From NCBI GenBank assembly GCA_963971425.1, contig OZ020517.1, forward strand, positions 19,310,904-19,374,903: 64,000 nucleotides of DNA. Direction: 5' to 3'. Below are positions 24,112 to 35,022 of this stretch, one piece after another. Numbering within the stretch: the first letter of the stretch is position 1; every line of letters begins with the position of its first letter. The notes under the pieces were generated by a model that made no database searches, was not told the DNA's origin, and saw nothing but the letters and a program-made list of their open reading frames with translations. The position numbers and the translations under genes are program-made. The DNA is from Bryoerythrophyllum caledonicum (Eukaryota > Streptophyta > Bryopsida > Pottiales > Pottiaceae).

Positions 24112-24857
24112 TCACGGTGCGCTTGAGGGTGGTTTGGGAGCTCTGATCAGCTTCACCGACAGAAGCACAAGACCTACACAGCTCACTCCGAACATGCACA
24201 CAACCAATCCCCCAAACCCCCCCACCTGCAAAAGCCAGCAAGTTGGGGTCAGAAGAAAGAACCGAAATGAGAAATTTCAAACCAGTACTAATCTAGTGTA
24301 AATCAAAGTCATGGAAATATTGGCACTAGGGTGACCTGCAACTAGTGCTAGAAATTAGCATTTGGCACTGACCATGGTGAGCATGAGCTGGTTGACTTCG
24401 CCGGTGAGGTTGAGCGGCAGGTCATGAGCGGGCGGGTGCATCTCCAGGTGCTCATACGCTTGCCGTGTTGCCTTGAACGCGAGCACCGAGCATCCCCCTC
24501 CGATCATCGCCCCCGAAACCGCCTAAACACACACACCACAAACAACATCAAACTCTACGCCCCTTCCACACCAAAACGAAGCAAGGAGGCCATTCTCTGG
24601 ACCTGCAACGGAGTGGCTTTGCGAAACGGCCGACGTCCTCGCCGCTTCGACGCTCCAGGAGCGTCCGAGGCCTTCTTCACAGGCTCGACGAGGCTGGGGA
24701 ACTCGGAGCGGATGAACTTGGGCTTGGTGACCTCCCGCGGCCCATCTCGGAAGTCAAAATCCTCCAACGCGCACACAACGCTAGACTTCACCTTCCTGAG
24801 CGGAGCAAATGGCCGAGAAGCTGACAGACTCCACGGCAGCTGCTTCAGACCCGCCAT
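24112..24857 (-). CDS. DUF3082-like plastid membrane protein
   Basis: Exons 24603-24857, 24373-24522 and 24112-24225 are joined by GT-AG introns at phase 0, giving 172 aa. The first exon has a Ser/Arg-rich, acid-poor N terminus (MAGLKQLPWSLSASRPFAPL) like a chloroplast transit peptide. Then come TPLQAVSGAMIGGGCSVLAF and a second hydrophobic segment (GGLVVCMFGVSCVGLVLLSV), two membrane spans separated by a short polar loop. The spacing and the TPL-x-x-x-x-GA start resemble the cyanobacterial and plastid DUF3082 family, whose role is unknown to me. The family call is from memory of its layout and is uncertain; the exon model is firmer. Confidence 0.6.
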
Positions 24858-25268
24858 GATCGCTACAACACTAGCACCCGCTCCTGAAGGCGGAGGCTAC
24901 CCCTCCGGCTCCCGGCCTTTCATAACCTTCAACAACCCACGCACGTCACGTAAGAGCAAGCAACTTGAAAGGAATTCGGAAGAGTTGCGTGCGTTGTGTG
25001 CTTACCTTGTTGATGCTTCCGCAAGAGCTGTTTGTTTGTTCCATGGTGCATCTGTTGTGACGATCGAAAAGGTGGAGGCGACGACGCTGGACCATCTCAG
25101 GTTCAAGTTGCCGGAAAGGTGCTAGATATTTTCTCATGGTCTTTTTCTCCATGGTTTTGATGTGGCCGCTTTTGATGTGATTGTGGTTGGAGTCTTACGG
25201 TGTATCTTCAAAATCTTCCATTTCATTGGAGGAAAAGAAGCTCCTGGTTCACAAGCGTTTCATGTGTA
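24858..25268. other. upstream region of the DUF3082-like gene
   Basis: No gene-like frame is supported. It should contain the minus-strand promoter. Confidence 0.3.
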
Positions 25269-25623
25269 AGGTGAGCCCCCCTTAAACCGACAAGTTAAGG
25301 AATGTGCATATATGGAGAGAGGAGAGAATTATACTGCTATTTTTCAGTGATAGCTAGTAGAGTTACAATTCCAACCCAAGTGATTTCATATTTTTTCAAT
25401 GAAAACTGAATTAGTTATGAATTTTCAAACTATGCAGCCATGTTTAGTGGGTGGGCAGCAGTAGGTACCGACCATAACCAACAACCAAACGTAAGGGTCT
25501 TGACTAATAGCAAACCTCCATTTGGAGGTGAGTTGGTGGTAATGGGATGGAAGAGGGATGGATATACCCCAATTTTATAGGCAATGGCTATGGGTTTTTG
25601 TTGGTTGTGGGGGGGGCTTACCA
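25269..25623 (+). mobile_element. 355-bp MITE flanked by TA (copy 1)
   Basis: The ends read AGGTGAGCCCCCC and, inverted, GGCTTACCA, with TA directly outside both. The same 355-base element recurs at 27535-28341 (interrupted) and 45474-45828 (inverted), each flanked by TA. TA duplication is the hallmark of Tc1/mariner-type (Stowaway-like) MITEs. There is no coding capacity. Confidence 0.8.
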
Positions 25624-25709
25624 TACTCAACCGATGAGCGTGTGGCGTGTGTTTCAGGTATTGGTATGCATAGTTTTTATGTGTAAAAACAGGTGTTAGG
25701 ACTACAAAG

Positions 25710-25900
25710 AGCCCTGTCCTATTTCATTTGAAATTTCGAGGATTTTCTAAGCCTGAGAGTGAGGTAGGTCACAAAGGACAAAAAAGCAAATGCTTTTCTG
25801 ATTTTTTGTGAGCAAAGAGCGACATTTAGTGAGTGAAGAGCAAATGAATGAAAAACGATAGGGTTCCTTGACTCGTGCGGAATAAAAAACGACGTTGTTA
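25710..25900. mobile_element. decayed relative of the CACTA-type MITE in BGAL17
   Basis: The segment shares the core of the element at 41318-41487, including AGCGACATTTAGTGAGTGAAGAG, GGACAAAAA and GAATGAAAAACGA. Its ends are too worn to define a target duplication. Confidence 0.55.
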
Positions 25901-26282
25901 GTAGTAGTCTAGTGTAGGTTCGAGAGGGCAAGGGCAGTCCCTCGTGACCATGTCCTCGTGTGAGACCATGTCTCGCGCACTGTTATATCCCGGAGATATC
26001 CTATCTAGAAGATACCATGTCCCAAAGATATCTTTTTTCCTAAAGATACCCTATTAACCTAGATGTTGGCCACTAGACCGGTGTCTAATTGTTTACTTTT
26101 ATATAAAGAGATTAGGTGAACCCTCATTGTCTTTGATAGGGCGAGGACAATTCCCAATGAAGTAAATGTATGTAAATGCAAAATTCAAGTGTAGATCACA
26201 GTTGTCCCTGACAAGGCAAGGGTGGTCCCCAATGACATAAAATTTGCTTAATTTCATTCAACAACTGTAATAAGTGGCTAAG

Positions 26283-26380
26283 ATTGGCTTAAATTTCATG
26301 ATTAAAGCAGCCACACACAACATTTGCAGATTGGCTTAAATTTCATGATTTAAGCAGCCACACACAACATTTGCAGCTTG
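26283..26380. repeat. tandem duplication, ~52-bp unit
   Basis: GATTGGCTTAAATTTCATGA through CAACATTTGCAG occurs twice head to tail with one indel. Confidence 0.75.
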
Positions 26381-27534
26381 TTTCCGTACATGACATGTGT
26401 GGTCGCTATTGCACGCTTAAAACTAATGCATAGCTGTCTCAAAAGTCCAATCTTACAACATCAATGGTAATGAAAAGCCGACTGAGTCACCGAGATTGTC
26501 ACCAAGATCCTCGTCGAGTGAACCACAAATCCACCACAAGCATCTCCCAACTCATTAAAAAACATACCCTAAAATTGAACCCAAAGAAAAATGCAATCAC
26601 ACGAATTCAACCACATTCATCTCCTCAAAAGCATACCCTATACCTTGACCCAGAAGGAGAAAAGCAGCAAAATGCAATCGCAGGAATTCAACATTTCCGT
26701 ACCTTCTGACACCTCTTCTTTGGCTTCTAATTCAGTTTCCATTGCCTCACATTCAACCCACCTGAGACAGCAGAAGGCAAAGATCGGTTCATGAGCACTT
26801 CAATCTCCTGGAGATCAACTATATCTCATTGCCGTGTTCGCCATGTAGTAAGAGATGTGGGACAATACTCTACACGCCTGTTTTCAAGGCATTGATTTGC
26901 AGTGCTAGGTAGTATATGCAATGTTGTTTTGTGCCGACATACTTGGGCAGATGCTACATCCTTGCACATCAACAATTATTGTACGTATGTTGATGGAATA
27001 TTTTGGTTAGCACATCAGGGACTTGTTGCTCCATGTTTTGAACAATGAAGTGATGAATTGGCATGATTCACATTCTCCAGAGTTTTGTGGTGAGTGAGAG
27101 TTCATTGTAACAAGACATAGCAGTACATGTACAATATTGAAGTGTGCAGAATATTGAGTCTCTACTAACGTGCTATGCACAAGGTAATCCAATTGTAGAA
27201 GATACCAGAGCTACTTCTAAACTACTGTACTTATTTACAGTGACTCACAAAACCGTGCCAGCATATTAGAAAAACTATCACATTCAACCTACAATATGGG
27301 TAGAATGAATTAATGAAATGGAATGTAGTAATTATAGTAAAGTAGTATATGTATAATGTAGTGCATATTTATAAAGCTTTCAACATAGTTTAAGCACTCA
27401 ACCAGAGGATTCTATTTGATGCTTCCCTACAATAGGTACAGTTTTAAAAGTGCATGAAAGTGAACCACTCAATAATCTGTCCATTTTCCTTGGCATGCTT
27501 TCTACTCCAAGTCTCTTACAATCATTAGCACTTA
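26381..27534. other. AT-rich non-coding stretch
   Basis: No gene, tandem array or paired terminal repeat was recognised on either strand. Confidence 0.3.
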
Positions 27535-28341
27535 AGGTAAGCCCCCCTAAAACCAACAACTTAAGGAATGTGCATATATGGAGAGTAGATAATTATACTA
27601 TTACAAGTACATCCCCGTTGTCAACAACTAGCCGGGGCAATCCCAAGTTAAATAAACGTATGTACATGCAAAAATCAAACTTACCCATTATATACGCATT
27701 ATGTACTATATATACCTATTATTCACTTTAAATACCCATTATTTATTTCATATACGTGTTATTGTCTTTAGAAAACTATCATTTATTTTATGTACCCGAG
27801 GTAGCATATTGTGTAGTTTCAATATGTTGGAAATTATGGTTTTATTTTTCAATTTTTGATACATAATACAATTTTAAAACTCAACAAGGCAAATTTGAAT
27901 AAAAGGGAACTATAAAGGATTCCTCCAAAGGGCACATATGGAGGATTCTTTCAAAGTTCACATTCAATTCAAAGGGCACATTTGATTCAAATGGCAAGTC
28001 CAAAGGTCACGTGACTAGGAGCGGCGGACAGATAGAGTGACGCCTTTTATATAGGTAGTTTTTTCAATGATAGCCAATAGAATTACAACTCCAACCCAAG
28101 TGATTTCATATTTTCTTGATGAAAAGTGAATTAGTTATGAATTTTGAAACTGCGCAGCCATGTTTAGTGGGTGGCCAGCAGTAGGTACCCCCATAACCAA
28201 CGACCAAAAGTAAGGGTCTTGACTAATAGCAAACCTCTATTTGGAGCTGAGTTGGTGGTAGTGGGATGGAAGAGGGTTGGATATACCCCAATTTTATAGG
28301 CGTTGGTTATGGGTTTTTGTTGATTATGGGGAGGCTTACCT
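27535..28341 (+). mobile_element. TA-flanked MITE (copy 2), split by a nested insertion
   Basis: The ends AGGTAAGCCCCCC and GGCTTACCT, both bordered by TA, match copies 1 and 3. The element is 807 bases instead of 355 because ~455 foreign bases sit between the halves (about 27604-28058). Confidence 0.8.
27604..28058 (-). mobile_element. non-autonomous Helitron nested in the MITE
   Basis: On the minus strand the insert begins ACTACCTATATAAAAGGCG. It ends with a hairpin-forming CCCCG ... GTTGTTGACAAC ... GGGG followed by ATGTACTTG. It lies exactly between host A and T, without target duplication. These are Helitron features: a 5' TC (here AC), a 3' hairpin about 10 bases before a CTRR-like end (here CTTG), and A/T insertion. 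The same 5' start recurs at 32479 beside a helicase relic. Confidence 0.55.
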
Positions 28342-28503
28342 TATAGATTTCAATTCTCTCACAGAGGATCATAATTATGTTATACCCTTGGGTTGTGTGT
28401 CATATTGGTTCAATCTCCTTTTCAAAATTGCCCATAGATTTTCAATGGGTTTTATGTTTGGTGATTGAGTTGACATGCCAAAATAAGTAATGACAAGGTT
28501 GCC

Positions 28504-28583
28504 TTAACCCTTTAACGCCGCAGGATTCATGGAGACAGTGTGGCAAAGGCCCCTTTTGGGCCTCTCCGACATTAAAGGGTTAA
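28504..28583. mobile_element. 72-bp piggyBac-like MITE with TTAA on both sides
   Basis: TTAA is followed by CCCTTTAACGCCG and, at the other end, CGACATTAAAGGG is followed by TTAA. The terminal repeats match at 13 of 14 positions. TTAA duplication plus ends starting CCC is the piggyBac signature. Confidence 0.65.
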
Positions 28584-28706
28584 AACTCACTCATTCATCT
28601 TCCTAGTGATGAATGTAGGTGCATTATCTTGTTGGAATAGGACTTGTGATGCATCCATTGATCGAATTTAAAATAATGAGCCACAAAATTGTTTCTCCAA
28701 AATTGA

Positions 28707-29637
28707 TTAACCCCTAAGGTACCAAACGTCCCCCCGGGGTCATTTTGGATTTTGGGCATGTACCTACAATTCGAAAAAAATCCTTTTTTATTGAATTTTT
28801 TTTCAAGATAGGATCTGATAAGAGCTTCTAGGAGATTTTTTTATTTGTTTTTGGATTTGTGGTTTAAAAGTTAGTACCACTTAAAGCCAAAAGTAGGGAC
28901 TCCGGGCTCCTCCAAAAATTTTGACAAAAAGTTTCTATTGACATTGAGATTTTTCACACATATAAAGAATATTTCCTTTTTTGGAAATTTCAAAAAAAAA
29001 TCTTGTCATTAGTGTAAAAAGGCATTTTATTCCAAGTCAAACATTTTCACACATTGTCGGGCAACGGGGGAAAACAACCTCATCTTTTCTACATAAAACC
29101 TAGAGATCTTCATATTTTTCACTTTTTATTTTTTCAACAACAATATGTGGTGAAAACCTTCTTATTGACCGTTTGGATTATCATTCGAATACATACATAG
29201 TTCACAAAAAAATAAAACGTGAAATGGCAATTTTTGAACCTCCACTCCTTGCACACTTGTTTTTAGTATGCTACATCCCTTTTTTACCTCTAAAAATTGG
29301 TGTGTTGGGAAATAACATCATGCTTAAGACAATGGTAAAAGATTTAGACCTTGTACAATGCAAAAATTTGATACAAAGTGAAGTCAAAGTCTGCTGATGT
29401 ACTCAACGCAGGGAAGAAAATGAACCATTGTTTTGACTTTAAACACTAATATCTATCAATCCGTGCGGTGGATTTGCAACCAAATTTGAATGGCATGTTC
29501 ACAATGAAGTCTATTTAAAGATCTTACGGTTGAAAATCCAAAATTCACTTTAAAATGTGATTTTCATGTTTCTTTTTGGCAGTGACAGTTTTGGACTAGT
29601 TTTAGAGCGAAAGTGGTCGTGGTCCTTTAGGGGTTAA
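28707..29637. mobile_element. ~923-bp piggyBac-like MITE with TTAA on both sides
   Basis: TTAA/CCCCTAAGGTACC at the left and GGTCCTTTAGGGG/TTAA at the right are inverted partners. The interior shares long stretches with 48620-49170 (for example GAGATCTTCATATTTTTCAC and CCGTTTGGATTATCATTC), so this is a family. No transposase frame is present. Confidence 0.65.
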
Positions 29638-30395
29638 CGGAGTTTTCCTGAAAGTACTCAGGGTTTGAACCCTGACTGTCACCTCAAAACGTTGATTTTG
29701 GTTGTACACATGAAAGTCCACATGTTTTTGAGAAACATGGTGGTTTGGTTAACTTTGGGTTTATTCCATAAATTATGGTCCTTTGTCAGCCAACCAATAT
29801 GCTACAGGGTTAATCATCTAGGCACAGTCACCATCCAAACAAAGATGCAAGGTGGCATTGGTGACTCCAAATTACTAATTTGGTTACATTAGCTTGCACC
29901 ATGCGCGTGACCCATAAAATATGGAGGGTGAGAACTTTCACCCTGCAAATATTGCCGTATTTACATCTCACCCTGTTTTGATGAATAGAGAAAGATACAA
30001 GGTCCTCAAAAGATGCTGCACCGGGTCTTTTTGCCTGACACAAGGTAGCCACCCTTTAAAACTCAGACTTTCAGGAAAACTCTAACATCCTTGCTGATTG
30101 AGCCGTCCCTCAATTCTATGCATCAAACCTGGACCATGTAAAAATTAGCCCGAATTATCTCTGAAATCAACCCTAATTTGCTCCAATAATACAAGAGGAA
30201 GACATTGTTTATTTATTTAATCAATTAAATAGTAACAATAAACAAGTTTGAAACAATAGGTTTTTCAGAATAAAATTGTTGTGGTTGAACCAATCAAAAA
30301 GCACCAAGTCTTCATAAACTGATATGGAGTTCCATGGTGTACTCAACCAGGTGTTAATTCAGATGTGCAGCTTACAACAAGGATTTGCCTAAATA
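29638..30395. other. non-coding stretch
   Basis: No gene or repeat recognised. Short frames on both strands lack domains. Confidence 0.3.
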
Positions 30396-30645
30396 CCCCA
30401 GTCGAGTGTTGCACCAAGCCTCAGGCTTCGAAGGGTGGGGGAGGATAGGGATAAAACCGGCCCCTATTTTTATGTTGGAGGGGGGCCCTATTTGATCTAA
30501 AGGGGGGTTACGAAAGGCAATGTCGAGCCACGGGCCCTAATTTCGGCAAAAAAAAATCCAAAAAAAGCCTCTTGGATCCTAAAACGGGCAGGGCCAAAAA
30601 ATGGACCCACCCGAGGCTGAGGTTTGGTGCAATGCTCGACCAGGG
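30396..30645. mobile_element. ~250-bp MITE with ~35-bp terminal inverted repeats
   Basis: The left end contains GTCGAGTGTTGCACCAAGCC. The right end, reversed, contains GTCGAGCATTGCACCAAACC, and homology continues into CTCAGGCT / CTCAGCCT. No clear target duplication, so the superfamily is open. Confidence 0.6.
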
Positions 30646-32478
30646 TCAATAAGGAGATCTTTATAGCACAGCTTTATTTTTGTTTTACGGTTTTAGCTAG
30701 AGTGGCGACACAAATTTTTTGGAGACCGCACATGCGGCGACACAAAGTTCCCCTGAAACCATACAAAACAAATTTTCTCCATAAATATCTTTTTTGGAGA
30801 ATCCATCTCCATAAACATAGATTTATACATCCTTTTTGGTGACAGGATGGAGTCCCTGCAATTCACTAGTAGCAATATGGCAATATGCAAATGGCCATCA
30901 ATACAATTTTGGCAATATTAAATCATAATTTTCCCACTTTTTGGGAATACTCTTTTTTGGGAGAAAATATTCGCCATTTGGCTCCAAATCTCAAAAAAAG
31001 GAAAAAAAAACAAAAAAACAAAAAACCCTGGCTTACATTATTTGTAACGGCTATAAGTTACACTATATGATGTAACTCACGGCCCAGGTTTCAAAATCAT
31101 GGATAGTTGGTCAACATGTGCAAATTGCATCAGGATTGTATGCATCACGAGTTGCTCGACAGTTACACCACTGATGTCAAGTGGATTGATGGGCACTGGG
31201 ATGTTGTCCTTGTGGGGCCAAATCTACAACCTTCACCAAGTGGAGGACCATCTTTCTCAATTTTAGGGATATAGCATGTTATGTTTTTTCTTCTTCTTCT
31301 AGGGTCTTTACGTTTTTCTTTCTTGCTTTTTATTTTTTGAAAGTGTTATTTGGTTCTTCGATTTTTTATTTTGCTTGAGGGACACAGAGGGCACTTCATA
31401 ATATGTTTTTCTAGTCCTCAAAACAACTAACTGTCAAAGCTAGGTGGGTTTCTTTTGTCAAAATTAAACAGAATAGAATTATAGCAGACTTCTTGGTCCT
31501 TTTTGGGTTGCCCTTGGCAATAGAGTTGAGTAGTGCAAAGCTATGAGGTGGATAGCATGGAAGGAAAGTTCTCTGTGTATTGGCGATCCTCGAGTTCCCG
31601 ATAGTGAGCCGGTTTCTTGTGCTCTTTTTGATAGAGGGGTAGCTGGAGTTTTGGCCAAGGATATTATTGAAGCTATTGTGAGAGACTTGGAAAGGGAGGC
31701 TGCTTTGGCGGTCGTCCCTAAGGTTCTCTTGGATCTTCTAGATACTCTGCAATCAAATGACGATCTTTGAGAAATGGCAAGTTTTTGGGTGGGAAGCGCG
31801 CCTTATGATAATGTTATCCAATTTGTAGTTAACAACAACATGAAGGGTGGCGATTTCTCTTGGTGGAGCTTCTCCGTCCTCTTCTAGGGAGACGCTTGAC
31901 TCTTTTGAAATTCATGAGCTGCTTCGTTGTTTTTGGTGGGGAGCGCTTTGGTTCAAGAGTCGTCTTCGGAGCTGGGAGTGTCTTCGAGTGCTCACAATCG
32001 TATGTTCTCTTTCCAAGTCAAGCCTTCCTCGTTTGATCATGTCTCTCCTTTGAGACAGCTATCATTCGCTTTAGAGCCCGATTGACTTTGATGCTTAGTG
32101 TTTGTGAGGCCCTCGCTTCATGTGAGTGGCTTGGCTTCCTTTTGTTTTCGTAGGCGTAGCTTCTGACCCCATTTCAATTCCCTTCCTTTTGCTTTTGCTT
32201 TGTGCTAAGTGTTAGCCTTGTGGTGCGTTTTGCTTCCTAAGCTCAATGCCCGTCTCTCTGAGGCTCTTTGGTCTAGTTGTACTCCATTTCCATTTACTCA
32301 ACCAAATTGAGATATTTAAGTAGGAACGGAAAGTTATTAGCACCTTTCAATATTTTTTTATTAAAATGCATAGAAATGACATGTAATGAAGGATTTCATT
32401 TCTATTCAAACATTTCCCCCTACTAGAAGAGGGCATGATAATTTAATCTACCATTTGGATTTAGTTCTAACTATTGTA
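30646..32478. other. mostly non-coding; one 75-codon frame at 31543-31770
   Basis: The frame at 31543 (plus strand, ATG start) has even, soluble composition (for example VLAKDIIEAIVRDLEREAAL) but no recognised domain. It may be an exon fragment captured by a mobile element. The rest shows no supported feature. Confidence 0.25.
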
Positions 32479-33316
32479 TCTACCTATATAAGAGGCCACA
32501 GTCTGTCTATCCGCCGCTCCCTAACCCTAAATCCTAAACCCTAAACCCTTAGTCTAAACCTAATCCTAAACCTAAATCTGAACGGAATCCTAACCCTAAA
32601 CCTAGCCCTAACCCTAAATCCTAAACCCTAGATCCTAACCCTAAATCCATAAAATTTTGACTTTTTGAGTGGGAACATTCTTCAAATTTCCATGATGCCA
32701 CGCTCTAGATTGTTCCGGTAGGTTTTCAAAATGGTATTGCACTTCATCATGCGACACTTTCCGGATGAGATAGCAGCAGATGAAGTTCAGGACCCGAAAC
32801 TTCATCCATGATTATCTCCTCCAATATCCAACCGATGAAAAATCTAAAAATACCCCCAACTCAGCCCGCGCATAATAATCACTTTGAAAATGCAATTTCA
32901 ATAAAAAAAAACCCTAAATTCCCTTATCGTCGGCTCGAGCATAACTCTGTCCCTTAAACCCCAACCCTAAACTCTAAACCCTAAGCCCTAAACCTAAGAT
33001 CCGCCGGAACATGCGCGTTGTTGTTGATGAACGCTGAAATTTGGGGAACCGTACATTTCCAGAGTGGCTCCTGGCGCTCAGGGAGGACAAACTGGAGAAG
33101 GTGAAGGACGATATGATCAGGTGTCCACAAGCGATGATTGTCGGCAATCACACCTTGAACGGCTTGATCAATGCCGTCTATGGAGGAATTGCTGACGTCG
33201 AAGCAAATGTGTGCGAGTACTTCAGCGGTCGTGCCATCCTTGCCGCACGGAATGACGACGTTTCACGGATCAACGCACGATGTTCTAAGGGATGCAAATT
33301 GCAATCTAAAATATAA
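32479..33316 (+). pseudogene. Helitron relic: 5' end, telomere-like repeats, helicase fragment
   Basis: At 32479 TCTACCTATATAAGAGGCC matches the 5' end of the nested Helitron at 28.0 kb. Degenerate CCCTAAACC repeats follow at 32521-32650 and again near 32950-32998. From about 33005 a frame reads NMRVVVDER, a TGA, then FPEWLLALREDKLEKVKDDM, and later CEYFSGRAILAARNDDVSRI. This order matches the C-terminal part of Helitron Rep-helicase proteins, where an NMR segment precedes an F-x-x-WLL block and an RAIL-x-x-x-N-x-x-V block. The piece is truncated at both ends and dead. Confidence 0.55.
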
Positions 33317-33959
33317 TACGTCAAAGAAATTTTATTCCAAGGAGCACTAATAAAAAACCTTCCCCGGTCGGAACGATGGGCACCGAGGCTTGTATGTAAA
33401 TAAATAGTAATTTTGCTATGCTAAGGAAATGGTTGCGTCCTATACCCCTCTACATTGCACAATTTTTTTTCTAATTCTAGATCCCTTCATTACTTGTGAC
33501 TCTTGGCATGCAATGACCTAACATAAGGTAGAACATCGTTCTCTAAAGTTTATGCAAATTGTGCTGGAGAATTATGCCATTATTCTGAATCAAAGTATGT
33601 TGACCATGCTTAATGAAGGTAGAAAAATCTTTACTACACTCTTCGAATGCACATATCTTACAATTCGTTTGGTCATAGTGTCTTCTTGTAATACTAATAC
33701 TCAAGATCCTAGAGCTGAAAATAGCAAAATGCCGGTCAAATTAGTCTCACAATAACTCATCTAGATGAGGCAATTTTGGACTAGTTTGATGAAACGTAGT
33801 CACAGTCTTTTAGGGCTAAATAGAAGAAAATCTAAATGATCACAATGTGACATAGCTAATGGCTTAACTTTCTAATTTTCACAATGTGACATAATTATGC
33901 AATATTTATGTGCATTATACATGACCTAACTCCAAGGATTTTTTTACTAGCTGTAATTA
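33317..33959. other. non-coding stretch
   Basis: No supported gene or repeat. Confidence 0.3.
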
Positions 33960-33984
33960 GTTGAAAAGCTATAAGAAAACCTTG

Positions 33985-34120
33985 GCTACTATGTATACAC
34001 TGTAAAAATATGAAAAAAAATAATGAAATTTAGCCAAAATGTTGACCAACATTATAAGTATGTAGCCACCTTTTGAGATGATATCCACGAATATCACATA
34101 GATATCTCACAAATATTGTA
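33985..34120 (+). repeat. left arm of a large inverted repeat
   Basis: TAATGAAATTTAGCCAAAATG and GCCACCTTTTGAGATGATATCC recur in reverse orientation at 36590-36720. The arms enclose about 2.5 kb, including the 32-bp array and another MITE. Confidence 0.55.
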
Positions 34121-34442
34121 GGGTATCAAATAGGTACATCACAGATATTGCAGAGTATCACATATGTACATCATAGATATTGCAGGGTATCATATATGTT
34201 CATCACAAATATTGCAGGTTATCACATATGTACATCACAAATATTACAGGGTATCACATAGGTATTTCCATGTATGAAATAGGTACATCACAGATATTAC
34301 AGAGTATCACATATGTACATCATTGATATTGCAAGGTATCACATATGCACATCATAGATATTGCAAGGTATCACATATGTACATCACAGATATTGCAAGG
34401 TATCACTGATGTACTTCATAGATATTGCAGGGTAGCACATAG
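34105..34442. repeat. tandem array, 32-bp unit, about 10 copies
   Basis: The unit is roughly GTACATCACAGATATTGCAG plus GGTATCACATAT. Copies follow without spacers, and one is shortened to ~21 bases near 34265. Divergence between copies is a few bases each. No coding frame. Confidence 0.8.
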
Positions 34443-34477
34443 GGATTAATACATATGATATGCTTGATTAGGTTACT

Positions 34478-35022
34478 AAGGGCCTCTTCACACTTAACTC
34501 CGGAGTCGAGAGTCCGTAAGTTTCCACCAATGAGATTGCTTGAATGGCCAAAGTCCGGCCTCTTGACCTTCACACCAAAGGCCAAAGTCCAAAGGCCGTT
34601 GTCTTCCAATGTACCCACATGGCAGTACTTTTGGAGAGTTTTGGCGCCAAGGCAACGGACTCTCGAGCAAAACTCGGGTTGCCGTTTTTAGTCGACCCAA
34701 ACTTCCCTCGAGAGTCCATCGATTTTTTCAATCAAATAATCAAAATTTGACAAGATGTGGACCGTTAAATGAAAGAGGCCGAATTTTTTGGCTGATTTTT
34801 TCGGGTTGATTTTTATTGGCTGATTTTTTTGGGCTGATTTAATGATATGGGGTTTTGACTTTGGACTTGGGCTTTGGGGCTTCACACCACAACCGCCCAA
34901 AGGCTTCAATATATATATTTTAATGTTTTTTTATAATCCAAAAGTTTGAACTCTCGCCAAAGCTTGGGCACAAATTTTGACAGACGGACTCTCGACTCGG
35001 CCTGGTGTGAAGCAGCCCTAAA
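34478..35022. mobile_element. ~545-bp MITE with TIR starting AGGGC
   Basis: The left end AGGGCCTCTTCACACTTAAC pairs with the reversed right end AGGGCTGCTTCACACCAGGC, and both run on to CGAGTCGAGAGTCCGT-type words. The start resembles hAT-type MITEs, but no 8-base duplication was found. Confidence 0.5.

Noticed and set aside
32515..33000. True chromosome end
   Set aside because: The CCCTAAA-type repeats are short, degenerate and flanked by unique DNA and Helitron sequence on both sides.
34105..34442. CRISPR-like array with 32-bp units
   Set aside because: Units are contiguous without unique spacers and the genome is eukaryotic; it is an ordinary tandem repeat.
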